Position numbers and translations under genes: made by a program. This document shows, in pieces, positions 32,876 through 42,113 of a stretch of DNA of 64,000 bases. Numbering within the stretch: the stretch's first letter is position 1; each line of letters begins with the position of its first letter. The stretch is from Clostridiales bacterium (GTDB taxonomy: Bacteria; Bacillota; Clostridia; Monoglobales; Monoglobaceae). The stretch covers positions 62,001 through 126,000 of the forward strand of contig JAHZIG010000003.1 of NCBI GenBank assembly GCA_019419865.1. Reading direction: 5' to 3'. The notes below the pieces were generated by a model. That model had not been told where the DNA came from. It ran no database searches and saw nothing but the letters and a program-made list of their open reading frames with translations.

Positions 32876-34581
32876 AGATCAGCCGGAGAATACTCGGAAG
32901 TATATTTTTAACGGCTTTTGCCGCGGTAGTCGTTTCCGCCGCAATTTGCATAGGGATACTATATAATAATTTCATGGACGAATACAGAACCGTGATCGCG
33001 ACGGAAGCGGGATATATAGCGTCCATCCCCGGCGTCTCGACGGGTACGAACGAGGAGGCGATCGGGGCTCTTTCGCAAATCGTCGGCGGAGAGGGCGACC
33101 GCATAACTCTGATAAGTCCGGACGGAACGGTTTTGTACGACACGGATATAGACGAAGCGCAGCTTGAGAATCATATCGACAGAAACGAAGTCGAAGAGGC
33201 CGTGGAAAACGGCTCGGGCGACGCCGTGAGGGTCTCGGAGACGTTCGGCGAGACGAACTATTATTACGCGCTGAAGCTCCAAAACGGCAATATACTGCGT
33301 ATAGCCGCGGCGACTCAAAACGGTATCAGCGCGTTTATAACCGCGGCGCCGTGGCTTATATTCGCTATTATAATACTGCTGATCGGGGCGTGGATAGTTG
33401 CGAAGGCGCTTACGAACGCTATAATAAAGCCGATAAACTGCTTGGATCTCGACGATCCTATTTCCAGCGAGGTATACGACGAGTTGTCGCCGCTGACGGT
33501 GAGGATGGACAGACAGAATAAAGAAATATTCGAGCAGATGAGCAAGATATATTCGGCTCAGAAGGAGTTTGAATATATAACCGAGAACATGAGCGAGGGG
33601 CTTATAGTGCTCGGCAAGGACGGGACTATTTTGTCGATGAACAGAATGGCTCAGGAGCTGTTTGACATAAACGGCAAAAAGCTCAGCTATATAGAGGTCT
33701 GCCGCGAGCCGGAATACGTAGAGGCGATCGAAAAGGCGTTAAGGGGCGAAAAATACAGCTCTAAGCTCAAACTGAACGGACGCGAGTATTCGCTTTCGGC
33801 GGCGCCCGTCGAGGTCGTGAAAGGACGGGGAAGGACCCCGTATGTGCCGGGTAAATACGCGGCGGTAATGTTTATAGTGGACATAACCGAGAAGGAGCAG
33901 GCGGATAAGCTTCGCCGCGAATTTTCGGCGAACGTTTCGCACGAGCTCAAAACGCCGCTGACCTCGATCATGGGCTGCGCCGAGATCATGATAAACGGGA
34001 TAGCGAAGCCCGAGGATCGGATAATGTTCTTAAAGCGGATACATTCGGAGGCGTCGCGGCTTTTGGCGCTCATAGAGGACATAATCCAGCTTTCGCAGCT
34101 CGACGAGCAGGGCTTTAACTGCGACCTGGTTCCGGTAAACGTGCTGCCCGTCTGCGAAAACGTGATAAAAGAGCTTGAGCTTAAGGCTGAGAAGAGAAAC
34201 GTGACCCTGATCATACACGGACACAGCGCAACGGCTTTGGGAAACGAACGCCTGATGCACGAGATGATCTATAACATTTGCGACAACGCGATAATGTACA
34301 ACAAGGACGGCGGAACCGTCAAACTCACGATAAACGAAAACGGCGCCGGGATAAAGGTCGCGGTCGAGGATACCGGGGTAGGCATAGCCAAGGAGGATAT
34401 CGACCGCATCTTCGAGCGTTTTTACAGGGTGGATAAGAGCCACTCCAGGGACACCGGCGGAACCGGTCTCGGTCTGTCCATAGTAAAGCACGCCGCGATG
34501 ATCCAAAACGCCGAGATAAGCGTAGACAGCGAGGTCGGAAAAGGAACCCGGATAACCGTACTGTTTAAGAAGGCACAGTAG
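32872..34581 (+). CDS. PhoR-like sensor histidine kinase with PAS domain
   Basis: The protein has 569 residues. A first transmembrane helix (about 8-30), an extracytoplasmic sensor region (31-150), a second helix (about 158-180), a PAS domain (about 235-330, EYITENMSEGLIVLGKDGTI), the DHp box FSANVSHELKTPLTSIMG, and an HATPase domain with NICDNAIMYNKDGG, EDTGVGIAKED and GGTGLGLSIVKHAA. The arrangement matches Gram-positive PhoR. It overlaps the response regulator by ATGA. It senses phosphate status through PstSCAB-PhoU rather than directly in known systems. Confidence 0.94.
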   Translation: MKISRRILGSIFLTAFAAVVVSAAICIGILYNNFMDEYRTVIATEAGYIASIPGVSTGTNEEAIGALSQIVGGEGDRITLISPDGTVLYDTDIDEAQLENHIDRNEVEEAVENGSGDAVRVSETFGETNYYYALKLQNGNILRIAAATQNGISAFITAAPWLIFAIIILLIGAWIVAKALTNAIIKPINCLDLDDPISSEVYDELSPLTVRMDRQNKEIFEQMSKIYSAQKEFEYITENMSEGLIVLGKDGTILSMNRMAQELFDINGKKLSYIEVCREPEYVEAIEKALRGEKYSSKLKLNGREYSLSAAPVEVVKGRGRTPYVPGKYAAVMFIVDITEKEQADKLRREFSANVSHELKTPLTSIMGCAEIMINGIAKPEDRIMFLKRIHSEASRLLALIEDIIQLSQLDEQGFNCDLVPVNVLPVCENVIKELELKAEKRNVTLIIHGHSATALGNERLMHEMIYNICDNAIMYNKDGGTVKLTINENGAGIKVAVEDTGVGIAKEDIDRIFERFYRVDKSHSRDTGGTGLGLSIVKHAAMIQNAEISVDSEVGKGTRITVLFKKAQ

Positions 34582-34628
34582 ACGGGTTTGTGATATATGG
34601 ATTTACGAAAACTTAAGATTTGCATATG

Positions 34629-34660
34629 CTCCCGCGCGCGGATCGCGCGGGGGCTTTTTT
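34629..34660 (+). terminator. Terminator of phoPR-like operon
   Basis: CTCCCGCGCG pairs with CGCGCGGGGG (one G-U), followed by CTTTTTT. Confidence 0.85.
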
Positions 34661-34746
34661 GACGCGACGGCGCGGCTTTTAGCGTTTATATCATATAAGG
34701 GAAGATAATAAAGCGGCAACCTTGCAGCCGCCGCATATTCATATAA

Positions 34747-36942
34747 TTAGTTTATTATATAGTTGTATGCAATAGGAAGAGAGACGCGATCTGATTCACT
34801 AAAATCCAAATCCCTGCCTATTTTTTGTTCGCACTCTTCTTCGGAGTTATATAGATTAATGTCGTCATACTCTAACCCCCAACCTACGATGATACAGCCT
34901 TCGGGAACGCCATAATCTGAGAAATCGATTTCCTGCCCAGTAGTTACAATTTTATCAAGCTCAAAATCATATATTACTTCGTCGTCATTCGCCGAATTGG
35001 TTCGATATGCAAAGATCAAACGAGCGTCTCCGATCATTTCGGTAATTGAACCATCTACAACATTTTTCATATAATCACTACACGAACCAATTTTTAAATC
35101 TACGCCTTTGCCGTTGTATAAAAGATACGGTTGTTCGGTGAGCGCTGCTTCTTTGGTAAATGTAAAAATTATTCTATTTCCATCGGCACCAGAAGATGCA
35201 AATGAATATTCAATCCCGTTTTTTCCGTTTGGGTCGTATGAAAGATACATACCTTTAATCTCATTTACGATTCGCGAAACGTTATCCTTGGTATCTTGCG
35301 TAGAGGCTTTTTTTATCGCCTCAAACTGATATACGCGCAGGGATTTTGCAATATCGAACAAGCATGCATATTCGGACAGTTCTTCTTCAGTTTCTTCGCC
35401 GCGAAGACGTTTGTCGTGTATTATCGACATTCTGTTTTCGATCTGCGCGTAAATCGGAGCGGTAAGCTTGATTTTTTCACATCTGTCTACTTCGGCTCCA
35501 AATCCGCTTGCGTCCATTGCTATAGACCACCCCGTCTCTATAGCTTTCCAGTATGAAATAGAGCCTAAGGTCGATTCGATACCGTATTCCGCTATATTAT
35601 TGAAAAGACTGTCTTCCGCTAATTTCCAAAATCTTTCAACAAAATCTTCAGAATATTTTCGCTTTATTTCGGAGATAGCTTTTTTATGCGCTTCAAGATC
35701 GCTGTCGGCAAATAAACTATCTAATGCGTTTATATATTCCGCTTTTCCGTCGTAAGAAATCAGCATTAAAGATAGAAAATCTTCTCCGGTCTCCCACCAA
35801 TTTAATCCTGAGTTAATTTTATTTAATGCGTTTCTGACCGTATTTGATTTTTCAATTGCGTCTATAAGATCCGTATATTTCTGCATTTCAGGAAGTTTTT
35901 TTAATGAGGAAACATCTGTTGCGGATAAAATAACGGACGACATGCGTTTATAGTTGGCCATAGCTTCGGTTGAATTTAAACTGTCTATAAGTTTTTCATC
36001 ATATATCGGAGTAAGATTTTCGAGTATATCGCCGTATGTTTGTTCAAGCCAAATTGAATCATAATCAGTTTGGTTAAAAACTCCGTCGTCATAGGCGCTT
36101 TGCGGCACGCCAAGTCTCCTTAGATTACTTTTTACCTTTTGTTCAATGATTTTAGCCACAATATCAGAACCGTTTGCAACAACGTGATTAAGCGCCCCGA
36201 CCGTTCCGATAAAGCTTTCGTACCAGCCGTCGGGAGCATAGCTCAAAATATCGTTTTCATATCCTCCGAACGGCATATGATCAACGTCGCCGACATTATC
36301 AATATATTTTCCTACGCTTTCCGGGAACAAATACATTGGTTTCACAATGATAAAATTATAATATTTAGAAGCGATTTGGGAGTTGATCAATTCGTATTCA
36401 TCCGAGTTAACCTCTCTGATTTTACATATTCTCGAATCTTCTTCCGAAAGCTTAGCGTCGCATCCGGTGGGTTCTATCACTATGTAATATATTGCGGCGT
36501 TAGCGCTTTTGGGAAGTTTAACGTTAAACGGTTCTTCTAAGATTTTGTTATATTCGGGAGAGGTGAAATCAACTTCCTTCTTTCCGGAAAGTAAATTATC
36601 TCTCATTGAAGCGGATAAGGGATAAAATGTCTTACCGAGTTCGCCGGTTTCAGTCTGGGTTGTTTCGGAAAGGTTTCCGTTTGAATCAAACACGGTGAGT
36701 TTACACTTAGTCGCTCCGTTCATACTGCCGCTTAAGGTTATGTTAAACGATGGCTCGTCATTTGATGTAGAGGTTTCTATGGCAAATATTGAAGTTTTAT
36801 TAAAGCTTTCCGATACGTCGGGCGTGTTAAACACGCAATACTCGTTCCAGACGTCTTCGGCGTTTACAGTTGTTATAGCCGGAGTTAAATTAATAAGAAA
36901 AACCGCGCAAAGAAATAGTACTAATATTTTACTGAACTTCAT
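34747..36942 (-). CDS. Large exported protein of unknown function
   Basis: The protein has 731 residues from the ATG at 36942, nine bases after GGGAGG; two further in-frame ATGs lie upstream at 36948 and 36960 but are too close to the ribosome site. A signal peptide (MKFSKILVLFLCAVFLINLTPAITTVNA, with cleavage after NA) precedes a long polar, mostly helical protein. Residues 60-170 have a beta-rich region (SFNITLSGSMNGATKCKLTVFDSNGN) and the last 130 residues another. I do not recognise the family. It overlaps the upstream stalk-domain gene and shares its promoter. AT-rich codon use sets it apart from the neighbours, and it stands alone on the minus strand in a plus-strand region, suggesting acquisition. 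Confidence 0.8.
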   Translation of the reverse strand: MKFSKILVLFLCAVFLINLTPAITTVNAEDVWNEYCVFNTPDVSESFNKTSIFAIETSTSNDEPSFNITLSGSMNGATKCKLTVFDSNGNLSETTQTETGELGKTFYPLSASMRDNLLSGKKEVDFTSPEYNKILEEPFNVKLPKSANAAIYYIVIEPTGCDAKLSEEDSRICKIREVNSDEYELINSQIASKYYNFIIVKPMYLFPESVGKYIDNVGDVDHMPFGGYENDILSYAPDGWYESFIGTVGALNHVVANGSDIVAKIIEQKVKSNLRRLGVPQSAYDDGVFNQTDYDSIWLEQTYGDILENLTPIYDEKLIDSLNSTEAMANYKRMSSVILSATDVSSLKKLPEMQKYTDLIDAIEKSNTVRNALNKINSGLNWWETGEDFLSLMLISYDGKAEYINALDSLFADSDLEAHKKAISEIKRKYSEDFVERFWKLAEDSLFNNIAEYGIESTLGSISYWKAIETGWSIAMDASGFGAEVDRCEKIKLTAPIYAQIENRMSIIHDKRLRGEETEEELSEYACLFDIAKSLRVYQFEAIKKASTQDTKDNVSRIVNEIKGMYLSYDPNGKNGIEYSFASSGADGNRIIFTFTKEAALTEQPYLLYNGKGVDLKIGSCSDYMKNVVDGSITEMIGDARLIFAYRTNSANDDEVIYDFELDKIVTTGQEIDFSDYGVPEGCIIVGWGLEYDDINLYNSEEECEQKIGRDLDFSESDRVSLPIAYNYIIN

Positions 36943-37429
36943 TTTCATTTCCCTCCCCATTTGTTAGGTTTATCGTGAAAAGCGTTTCGCTATCCGGGGT
37001 ATATGTGATATCAACTCTATTTTCTCCCGCGTTCCAGTCGACTGCGGCTCCGAAACAGTCAACAATTGCCTGCGGAACAACAAGAGCGCGGTTATTGATC
37101 GTTATAACCGGAGCTTCCAAAACGTATACTGATCCGTTTATTATAACTTTATATGCGCCTACCGTCGTGTAATAATCCATGCCGCCAAGACCGCCGCTGA
37201 TTTCTTCATACGTATTGTCATATTCGACTATGGCGCCCATAGCCTCAAAGACGTTTCTCAAGGGAAGATACAGCGTTCCGTCCTGAACCACGGCTCCCTG
37301 ATGCTGCTCGGGCAGAGGAGCGATTTCCGTTCCGTTTAAATACATTGTAATCTCGTTAGCAAATACGTTTGCCGAGCTTAGAGCTAAGATGCAGCTAAGC
37401 ATGGTTGTAAGAATTCTTTTCTTTTTCAT
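36929..37429 (-). CDS. Secreted copper amine oxidase N-terminal-like (stalk) domain protein
   Basis: The protein has 166 residues. The signal peptide is MKKKRILTTMLSCILALSSANVFA. The rest is a stalk-type domain with IYLNGTEI-like MYLNGTEIAPLP, GTLYLPLRNVFEAMGAIVEYD, and a second half RALVVPQAIVDCFGAAVDWNAGENRVDITY, typical of the copper amine oxidase N-terminal fold (PF07833). This fold is widespread in clostridial surface proteins and has no enzymatic role by itself; it may bind glycans or act as a spacer. The stop overlaps the start of the next gene by 14 bases, so the two are translationally coupled. A consensus promoter lies about 60 bases upstream. Confidence 0.88.
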   Translation of the reverse strand: MKKKRILTTMLSCILALSSANVFANEITMYLNGTEIAPLPEQHQGAVVQDGTLYLPLRNVFEAMGAIVEYDNTYEEISGGLGGMDYYTTVGAYKVIINGSVYVLEAPVITINNRALVVPQAIVDCFGAAVDWNAGENRVDITYTPDSETLFTINLTNGEGNENEVQ

Positions 37430-37487
37430 AATTCGTTAACCCCCTATTTATTGTGTATAACACTAAAATTTATATATTTTTTCCTGA

Positions 37488-37516
37488 ATTATATCATAAC
37501 GATACACAAATGTCAA
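37488..37516 (-). promoter_or_regulatory. Consensus promoter of stalk-domain operon
   Basis: On the minus strand, TTGACA (37511-37516), 17 bases and TATAAT (37488-37493). Confidence 0.85.
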
Positions 37517-37607
37517 TTGCATTTTGCACATAATATTATATTGCAAAAATAAATCATAGAAAAAGCGCATTATGTAAATATAATTTTAAGTAGAAGGAGT
37601 GATAATT

Positions 37608-37802
37608 ATGTTCAAAGTTCGCAAAGTTGAAGATTCCGTTAACCGAACTATAAGGTTCCCGAAATCGTTGCTTGAACATATGTCTGCGATAGCTCAACAT
37701 GAAAACGTTTCATTGAATAGTTTTGTTATCCAATGTTGTGAATATGCTATAGAACATATGCAGGAACCGGATGCGGAAAAAGAAAAGGAAACAGATAAAT
37801 AA
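37608..37802 (+). CDS. Ribbon-helix-helix (Arc/HicB-like) small DNA-binding protein
   Basis: The protein has 64 residues from ATG at 37608, eight bases after AAGGAG. The sequence VNRTIRFPKSLLEHMSAIAQHENVSLNSFVIQCCEYAIEHM is a typical RHH fold: a beta strand (RTIRF) followed by two helices, with SLNSFV at the turn, as in HicB antitoxin DNA-binding domains and Arc. It is divergent from the exported-protein operon, 180 bases away, and may regulate it. No toxin partner is visible next to it. Confidence 0.82.
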   Translation: MFKVRKVEDSVNRTIRFPKSLLEHMSAIAQHENVSLNSFVIQCCEYAIEHMQEPDAEKEKETDK

Positions 37803-37815
37803 CGATCTGTTTCCT
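37786..37815 (+). terminator. 11-bp perfect hairpin overlapping RHH stop codon
   Basis: AGGAAACAGAT (37786-37796) pairs exactly with ATCTGTTTCCT (37805-37815); the stop TAA (37800-37802) is in the loop. A T-rich tract (TTTTTTG) begins about 15 bases later. It may be a terminator, a stability element or an operator. Confidence 0.5.
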
Positions 37816-37912
37816 CAGCGGTATATTAATTTTTTGTTTTTAAAGTTTCGCATTTGGAAAGACAAACTTTTTGATATGATGATTTTATCTTTATAAATGT
37901 TATGAACAATGG

Positions 37913-37941
37913 TTGACAAGCTGTCTGTAAGCTTATATATT
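37913..37941 (+). promoter_or_regulatory. Promoter of crcB
   Basis: TTGACA (37913-37918), 17 bases and TATATT (37936-37941). No fluoride riboswitch signature is seen in the short leader that follows. Confidence 0.72.
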
Positions 37942-37978
37942 ATTTACGTTAATAAAACATAAAGCGGAGGGAACTCTT

Positions 37979-38347
37979 ATGCTGAAAATTCTTCTTGTCG
38001 GCTTGGGCGGGGGTCTGGGCGCCATATTCAGATACGCGCTGGGGCTTATAGAACTGCGCTCGGATTTTCCGTTTACGACCCTGTTTATAAATCTGATAGG
38101 CGCCTTTGCGATAGGAGTTATAGCCGGCGCGGCGCGGCGGATCAGGATAGACGAGAATCTGATCCTGTTTCTAAAAACCGGAGCCTGCGGCGGGTTCACG
38201 ACCTTTTCCACGTTCTCGCTCGAAAGCGTCGAACTGCTTAGGGGCGGAGGGTATTTAAGAGCCGGGGTATATATCTGCGTAAGCGTGTTCGGCTGTCTGC
38301 TCGGCGTTTGGCTCGGCGAAAAGCTCGCGGCCTTGATCGCCGGATAG
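37979..38347 (+). CDS. crcB: Fluoride efflux channel CrcB (Fluc)
   Basis: The protein has 122 residues, the normal Fluc length, with four transmembrane helices. Conserved motifs are GGGLGAIFRYALG near the N terminus, FTTLFINLIGAFAIG (helix 2, with the pore Asn) and TGACGGFTTFSTFSLE (helix 3 break with the Phe box). The protein dimerises in antiparallel fashion to form a fluoride channel that lowers cytoplasmic F-. AGCGGAGGG precedes the ATG. Only one copy is in the window, so it would act as a homodimer unless a second gene lies elsewhere. Confidence 0.95.
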   Translation: MLKILLVGLGGGLGAIFRYALGLIELRSDFPFTTLFINLIGAFAIGVIAGAARRIRIDENLILFLKTGACGGFTTFSTFSLESVELLRGGGYLRAGVYICVSVFGCLLGVWLGEKLAALIAG

Positions 38348-38705
38348 AATCCCGCTTTGCGGATCGTATTTTTATCGTTTTATCACAGTTTATATCGCGG
38401 CGGGTCGCAAAGACGGATAACCGGCGTAAATATGCGGAATTTTGACGGTCGATTGTTTTCAAAGGCATGTTGACACGGTAATCGTTTTAGGCTAAAATAA
38501 TGTAAGTGTTAGATAATTGTATCGCCTTTGTAATAATACGGTAACAAAAGACCTTTTAACGTTGACGCCGTGCGGGAAAATAGTACTGATAGAACAGGCG
38601 GTATTTTAAGCGGCGCGAACGGTTAAAATAATACTATGAGGGGATACGGAGTTTCAGCGGCTGTGAATTTTTAGAAATTACATATATAGATTGGAGTTTT
38701 AAGTT
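38348..38705 (+). other. Gap with promoter before mreB
   Basis: No gene is supported. TTGACA (38470-38475), 17 bases and TAAAAT (38493-38498) form a good promoter, leaving a leader of about 200 bases before mreB. I see no known riboswitch in it. Confidence 0.6.
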
Positions 38706-39716
38706 ATGTTTGGTCAGGATATAGGTATAGATTTAGGCACGTCTTCGGTTCGCGTGTACGTCAAGGGCAAAGGCGTGGTCATAGACGAACCGTCGGTCGT
38801 GGCTGTGGAAAAATCGAGCGGAAAGCTGCTGGCCGTCGGCGAGGAAGCTCAGAACATGCTGGGCCGGACTCCGGGGAATATAACCGCGGTCAAACCTATA
38901 CGCGAAGGAGTGATATCCGATTACACGGTCGCCGAGAAGATGCTCAGGTATCTGATCCACAAGGCGGCCAACACCGGACTGTTCGGCGCGTTTATGAAGC
39001 CTAAGGTGGTCATAAGCGTTCCGAGCGACGTGACCGAGGTCGAGGAACGCGCGGTGATAGACGCCGGGATGCAGGCCGGAGCCGGAAGGGTGTATCTGAT
39101 AGAGGAGCCTCTGGCGGCGGCGCTCGGCGTTGGGGTCGATATAAGCGAGCCGACCGGAAACGTCATAGTGGATATAGGCGGCGGAACCTGCGATATAGCC
39201 GTGGTCTCGCTCGGCGGGATCGTCATAAGCGCTTCGATAAAGGTGGCGGGCGATAATTTCGACGAAGCTATAATCAGATATATCAGGAAGAAGTATAACG
39301 TACTGGTCGGCGAATGTACGGCCGAGCAGATAAAAATAAGCATCGGCTGCGTCTACAGACGGGACAAGCTGCTGGCTATGGAGGCGAGGGGCAGGAGCCT
39401 TATTACAGGTCTTCCGAAGACGATACAGATATCGAGCGACGAGATATTGGACGCGCTCAAGGAGAGCGCGGGAACCGTAGTGGACGGGATAAGAACTTTG
39501 CTCGAGAAAACCCCGCCCGAACTGATCGGGGATATATGCAGAAACGGTATAATCCTGACCGGAGCGGGAGCTAAGATATACGGAATGGCCAAGCTGATAA
39601 ACAGAGAGCTGAACATGAAGGCCGAACTGGCCGAAGACCCCGAGACCTGCGTTATAAGAGGTACGGCGAAGGCGATAGACGACCCCAAGGCGTTAAATAC
39701 CGCCGCGTCGGCGTAA
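38706..39716 (+). CDS. mreB: Rod-shape determining actin homologue MreB/Mbl
   Basis: The protein has 336 residues. The actin-like ATPase fold shows DIGIDLGTSSVRVYVKGKG (phosphate 1), VVISVPSDVTEVEERAV, the MreB-typical EEPLAAALG, phosphate 2 VIVDIGGGTCDIAVVSLGGIV, TAEQIKISIG and the adenosine motif IILTGAGAKIYGMAKLI. It forms membrane-associated filaments that orient peptidoglycan synthesis. The gene stands alone here without mreC or mreD, so it could be a second paralogue (Mbl or MreBH). A 200-base leader precedes it and a hairpin terminator follows. Confidence 0.94.
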   Translation: MFGQDIGIDLGTSSVRVYVKGKGVVIDEPSVVAVEKSSGKLLAVGEEAQNMLGRTPGNITAVKPIREGVISDYTVAEKMLRYLIHKAANTGLFGAFMKPKVVISVPSDVTEVEERAVIDAGMQAGAGRVYLIEEPLAAALGVGVDISEPTGNVIVDIGGGTCDIAVVSLGGIVISASIKVAGDNFDEAIIRYIRKKYNVLVGECTAEQIKISIGCVYRRDKLLAMEARGRSLITGLPKTIQISSDEILDALKESAGTVVDGIRTLLEKTPPELIGDICRNGIILTGAGAKIYGMAKLINRELNMKAELAEDPETCVIRGTAKAIDDPKALNTAASA

Positions 39717-39759
39717 TTCGATCTTATTAATAACGGCGCAAATCTTATCGATAAAGAAT

Positions 39760-39789
39760 AAGACGGTACGGAAAAACCATACCGTCTTT
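39760..39789. terminator. Terminator between convergent mreB and panD
   Basis: AAGACGGTA (39760-39768) pairs with TACCGTCTT (39780-39788), with TTATTT on the plus side and an A/T tract on the other, so it may serve both strands. Confidence 0.75.
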
Positions 39790-39841
39790 ATTTGCGCGTA
39801 TTTTTAAGCTCTCCTCTTCCTCTACCGTTTTCGACTCAGGC

Positions 39842-40177
39842 TTAGTTGGGGAGAACGTGCTTGATCTTTGGCTTATGCGTCTTAGCTTCCTCGTAGTCCA
39901 TGGACGCGTAAGCGATGATGATCACGATATCCCCGACGCAGGCCTTTCTGGCCGCCGCGCCGTTTAAGCAGACCACGCCGCTTCCTCTCTCGCCGGGGAT
40001 CGCGTAGGTTATCAGCCTCTCGCCGTTGGTTATGTTGACAACGTGGACTTGCTGGTTGGTCAGTATCCCGACCTCGTCCATCCAGTCCTCGTCTATGGTT
40101 ATCGAGCCGACGTAGTTGAGATTCGCGTCGGTCACCTTTACGCGGTGTATTTTACTGTTCATTACTTCTATATTCAT
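39842..40177 (-). CDS. panD: Aspartate 1-decarboxylase (PanD)
   Basis: The protein has 111 residues. PanD makes beta-alanine from aspartate for pantothenate synthesis and is self-cleaved between Gly and Ser to create the pyruvoyl group. The cleavage site is in [12 protein letters not shown], and [33 protein letters not shown] is the conserved body. AGGAGG lies seven bases before the ATG at 40177. It is the last gene of the minus-strand panB-panC-panD operon. Confidence 0.97.
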   Translation of the reverse strand: MNIEVMNSKIHRVKVTDANLNYVGSITIDEDWMDEVGILTNQQVHVVNITNGERLITYAIPGERGSGVVCLNGAAARKACVGDIVIIIAYASMDYEEAKTHKPKIKHVLPN

Positions 40178-40225
40178 ATTGATTCCTCCTATTTCCGCAA
40201 ACGGAGCGGCGTTTTGATCTCTATG

Positions 40226-41071
40226 TTACATTCCTAAAATCGTGTTGTCTATCAGCCTTGTCGAACCGAACTTGACCGCGACCGCCACAAGCGTCGCCGA
40301 GTCTATCTTGGAACACTCCTTAAGCTCCGGGAAGGTATACGCCTCGACATAGTCGATATCCGCCATATCGGAGCCGCTTATACGCTCTCTTACGGCTTTT
40401 TTTATTGTCTCCGCGTCCCTCTCGCCCCGGGCGTACATATCCTCGGCGAGCTTCAGCGACTGCGACAGTACGAGCGCCTGCTCCCTCTCCTCGGGGCTTA
40501 AATATGTGTTTCTCGAGCTCATCGCGAGTCCGTCCGGCTCCCTGACTATAGGACAGCCGGTGATATTAATATTCATGTTCAGATCGCATACCATGCGCTT
40601 TATCACCGCGAGCTGCTGAGCGTCCTTCTGCCCGAAATATGCGTTGTCCGCCCGGCTTATGTTAAACAGCTTGCATACGACCGTGGTCACGCCCCTAAAA
40701 TGCGTCGGACGCGATTTGCCGCAGAGCAGTCCGGTTATCCCCTCGACCTCGACGAACGAATCGTAGCCCTCGGGATACATATCCGAGACCTGCGGATGAA
40801 AGAGCGCCGTAGCTCCCGCCTCTTCCGCCTTCGTCATGTCGCGGCTCAGGTCGCGCGGATACGTCTCCAAGTCCTCGCCGGCTCCGAACTGTATCGGATT
40901 TACAAATACCGAGACGACGGTTACGTCGTTTTCCGCCGCCGACCTCTTTATAAGCGACTGATGTCCCTCGTGCAGATAGCCCATCGTCGGAACCAGCCCG
41001 ATAGTCTTGCCCGCGCTCTTCGCTTCGGCCGCGTATTTTTTCATATCTTCAACCGTTTCTATAAGTATCAT
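40226..41071 (-). CDS. panC: Pantothenate synthetase (PanC)
   Basis: The protein has 281 residues from ATG at 41071, preceded by GGAGGAGG; an upstream in-frame TTG at 41101 is not needed. PanC condenses pantoate and beta-alanine with ATP. It shows VPTMGYLHEGHQSLI (HIGH-like ATP site), VVSVFVNPIQFGAGEDLETYPRD, GQKDAQQLAVIKRMV and REPDGLAMSSRN (KMSKS-like region). It lies between panB and panD. Confidence 0.97.
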   Translation of the reverse strand: MILIETVEDMKKYAAEAKSAGKTIGLVPTMGYLHEGHQSLIKRSAAENDVTVVSVFVNPIQFGAGEDLETYPRDLSRDMTKAEEAGATALFHPQVSDMYPEGYDSFVEVEGITGLLCGKSRPTHFRGVTTVVCKLFNISRADNAYFGQKDAQQLAVIKRMVCDLNMNINITGCPIVREPDGLAMSSRNTYLSPEEREQALVLSQSLKLAEDMYARGERDAETIKKAVRERISGSDMADIDYVEAYTFPELKECSKIDSATLVAVAVKFGSTRLIDNTILGM

Positions 41072-41169
41072 TTTAAAACAAGCCTCCTCCGCCGTCGTCA
41101 ATTCTTATTTCCGGCGAGATACTCCGCCGTTTCATTTTTGTTTTTGCAGAATTTTCTACCGTTTCATTC

Positions 41170-41973
41170 TTACTTCTGCGGAAATTCTCCGCTCTTTACC
41201 TCGCTCACATAGTTCTCTACCGCCGCGTTCACCGAATCCGCAAGCCCGGCGTATTTCTTCACGAACGACGGAACGTAGTCGCTGAACAGACCGAGCATAT
41301 CGTAGAGCACCAAAACCTGTCCGTCGCAGCCCGCGCCCGCGCCTATCCCTATCGTCGGGATATTTAACGCGTCGGTGACCCTCTGAGCCAGAGCCTTGGG
41401 GATACACTCCAAAACGACGGCGAACGCTCCCGCCGCCTCGAGCGCCTTGGCGTCTTTTATCAGCTTTTCGGCTTCCTCCTCCGTTTTCGCCTGGAGTCCA
41501 AAACCGCCGAGCTGGTTCACGCTCTGCGGCGTGAGTCCCAAATGCCCCATGACCGGGATCCCGGCCGCGGTTATGGCTCTTACCACGTCGCATATCTCCT
41601 CGCCGCCCTCGATCTTAACGGCCGCGGCTCCGCCTTCGGAGATAAGAGCGCCCGCGTTTCTCACCGCCTCGTAAACGCCGAGATGATGGGATAAAAACGG
41701 CATATCCGTTACGATCATCGCCCTCTTCGCGCCGCGCGCGACCGCCTTCGTGTGATGGATCATGTCCTGCATGGTGACGCGCGTAGTGTCGTCGTAACCG
41801 AGTACGACGTTGCCGAGCGAATCGCCGACCAATATCATATCGCACCCCGCGTTATCGACCAATTTCGCCATGGGATAGTCGTACGCCGTGAGCATCGCTA
41901 TCTTCTCCGCGCCCTTCATGCCGCGTATCGTTTTCGTCGTCACTTTCTTTAAATTACCGTTTACTTTAGACAT
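41170..41973 (-). CDS. panB: 3-methyl-2-oxobutanoate hydroxymethyltransferase (PanB)
   Basis: The protein has 267 residues. PanB transfers a hydroxymethyl group from 5,10-methylene-THF to ketoisovalerate to give ketopantoate. Conserved segments are AMLTAYDYPMAKLVDNAG, MILVGDSLGNVVLGYDDT, VKIEGG, IPVMGHLGLTPQSVNQLGG and IPTIGIGAGAGCDGQVLV, with the metal ligands Asp and Glu in DSLG and KIEGG. It is the first gene of the pan operon, with AGGAGAAG before its ATG. Confidence 0.98.
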   Translation of the reverse strand: MSKVNGNLKKVTTKTIRGMKGAEKIAMLTAYDYPMAKLVDNAGCDMILVGDSLGNVVLGYDDTTRVTMQDMIHHTKAVARGAKRAMIVTDMPFLSHHLGVYEAVRNAGALISEGGAAAVKIEGGEEICDVVRAITAAGIPVMGHLGLTPQSVNQLGGFGLQAKTEEEAEKLIKDAKALEAAGAFAVVLECIPKALAQRVTDALNIPTIGIGAGAGCDGQVLVLYDMLGLFSDYVPSFVKKYAGLADSVNAAVENYVSEVKSGEFPQK

Positions 41974-42113
41974 CCGCTTCTTCTCCTTTGTCTTATATAG
42001 TTTTATAATAAATTAATTTATAAAAATTTCGGTTGATCTTACGCCGAACCGTACGTTTGGCGCGCGCCGATCATACGCCTAAAGCGTAAAAGAGCGCCTG
42101 TTTCTACCTTTAT

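Noticed and set aside
37803..37978. Fluoride riboswitch before crcB
   Set aside because: The conserved GGNGATGG core and the downstream conserved elements are not present.
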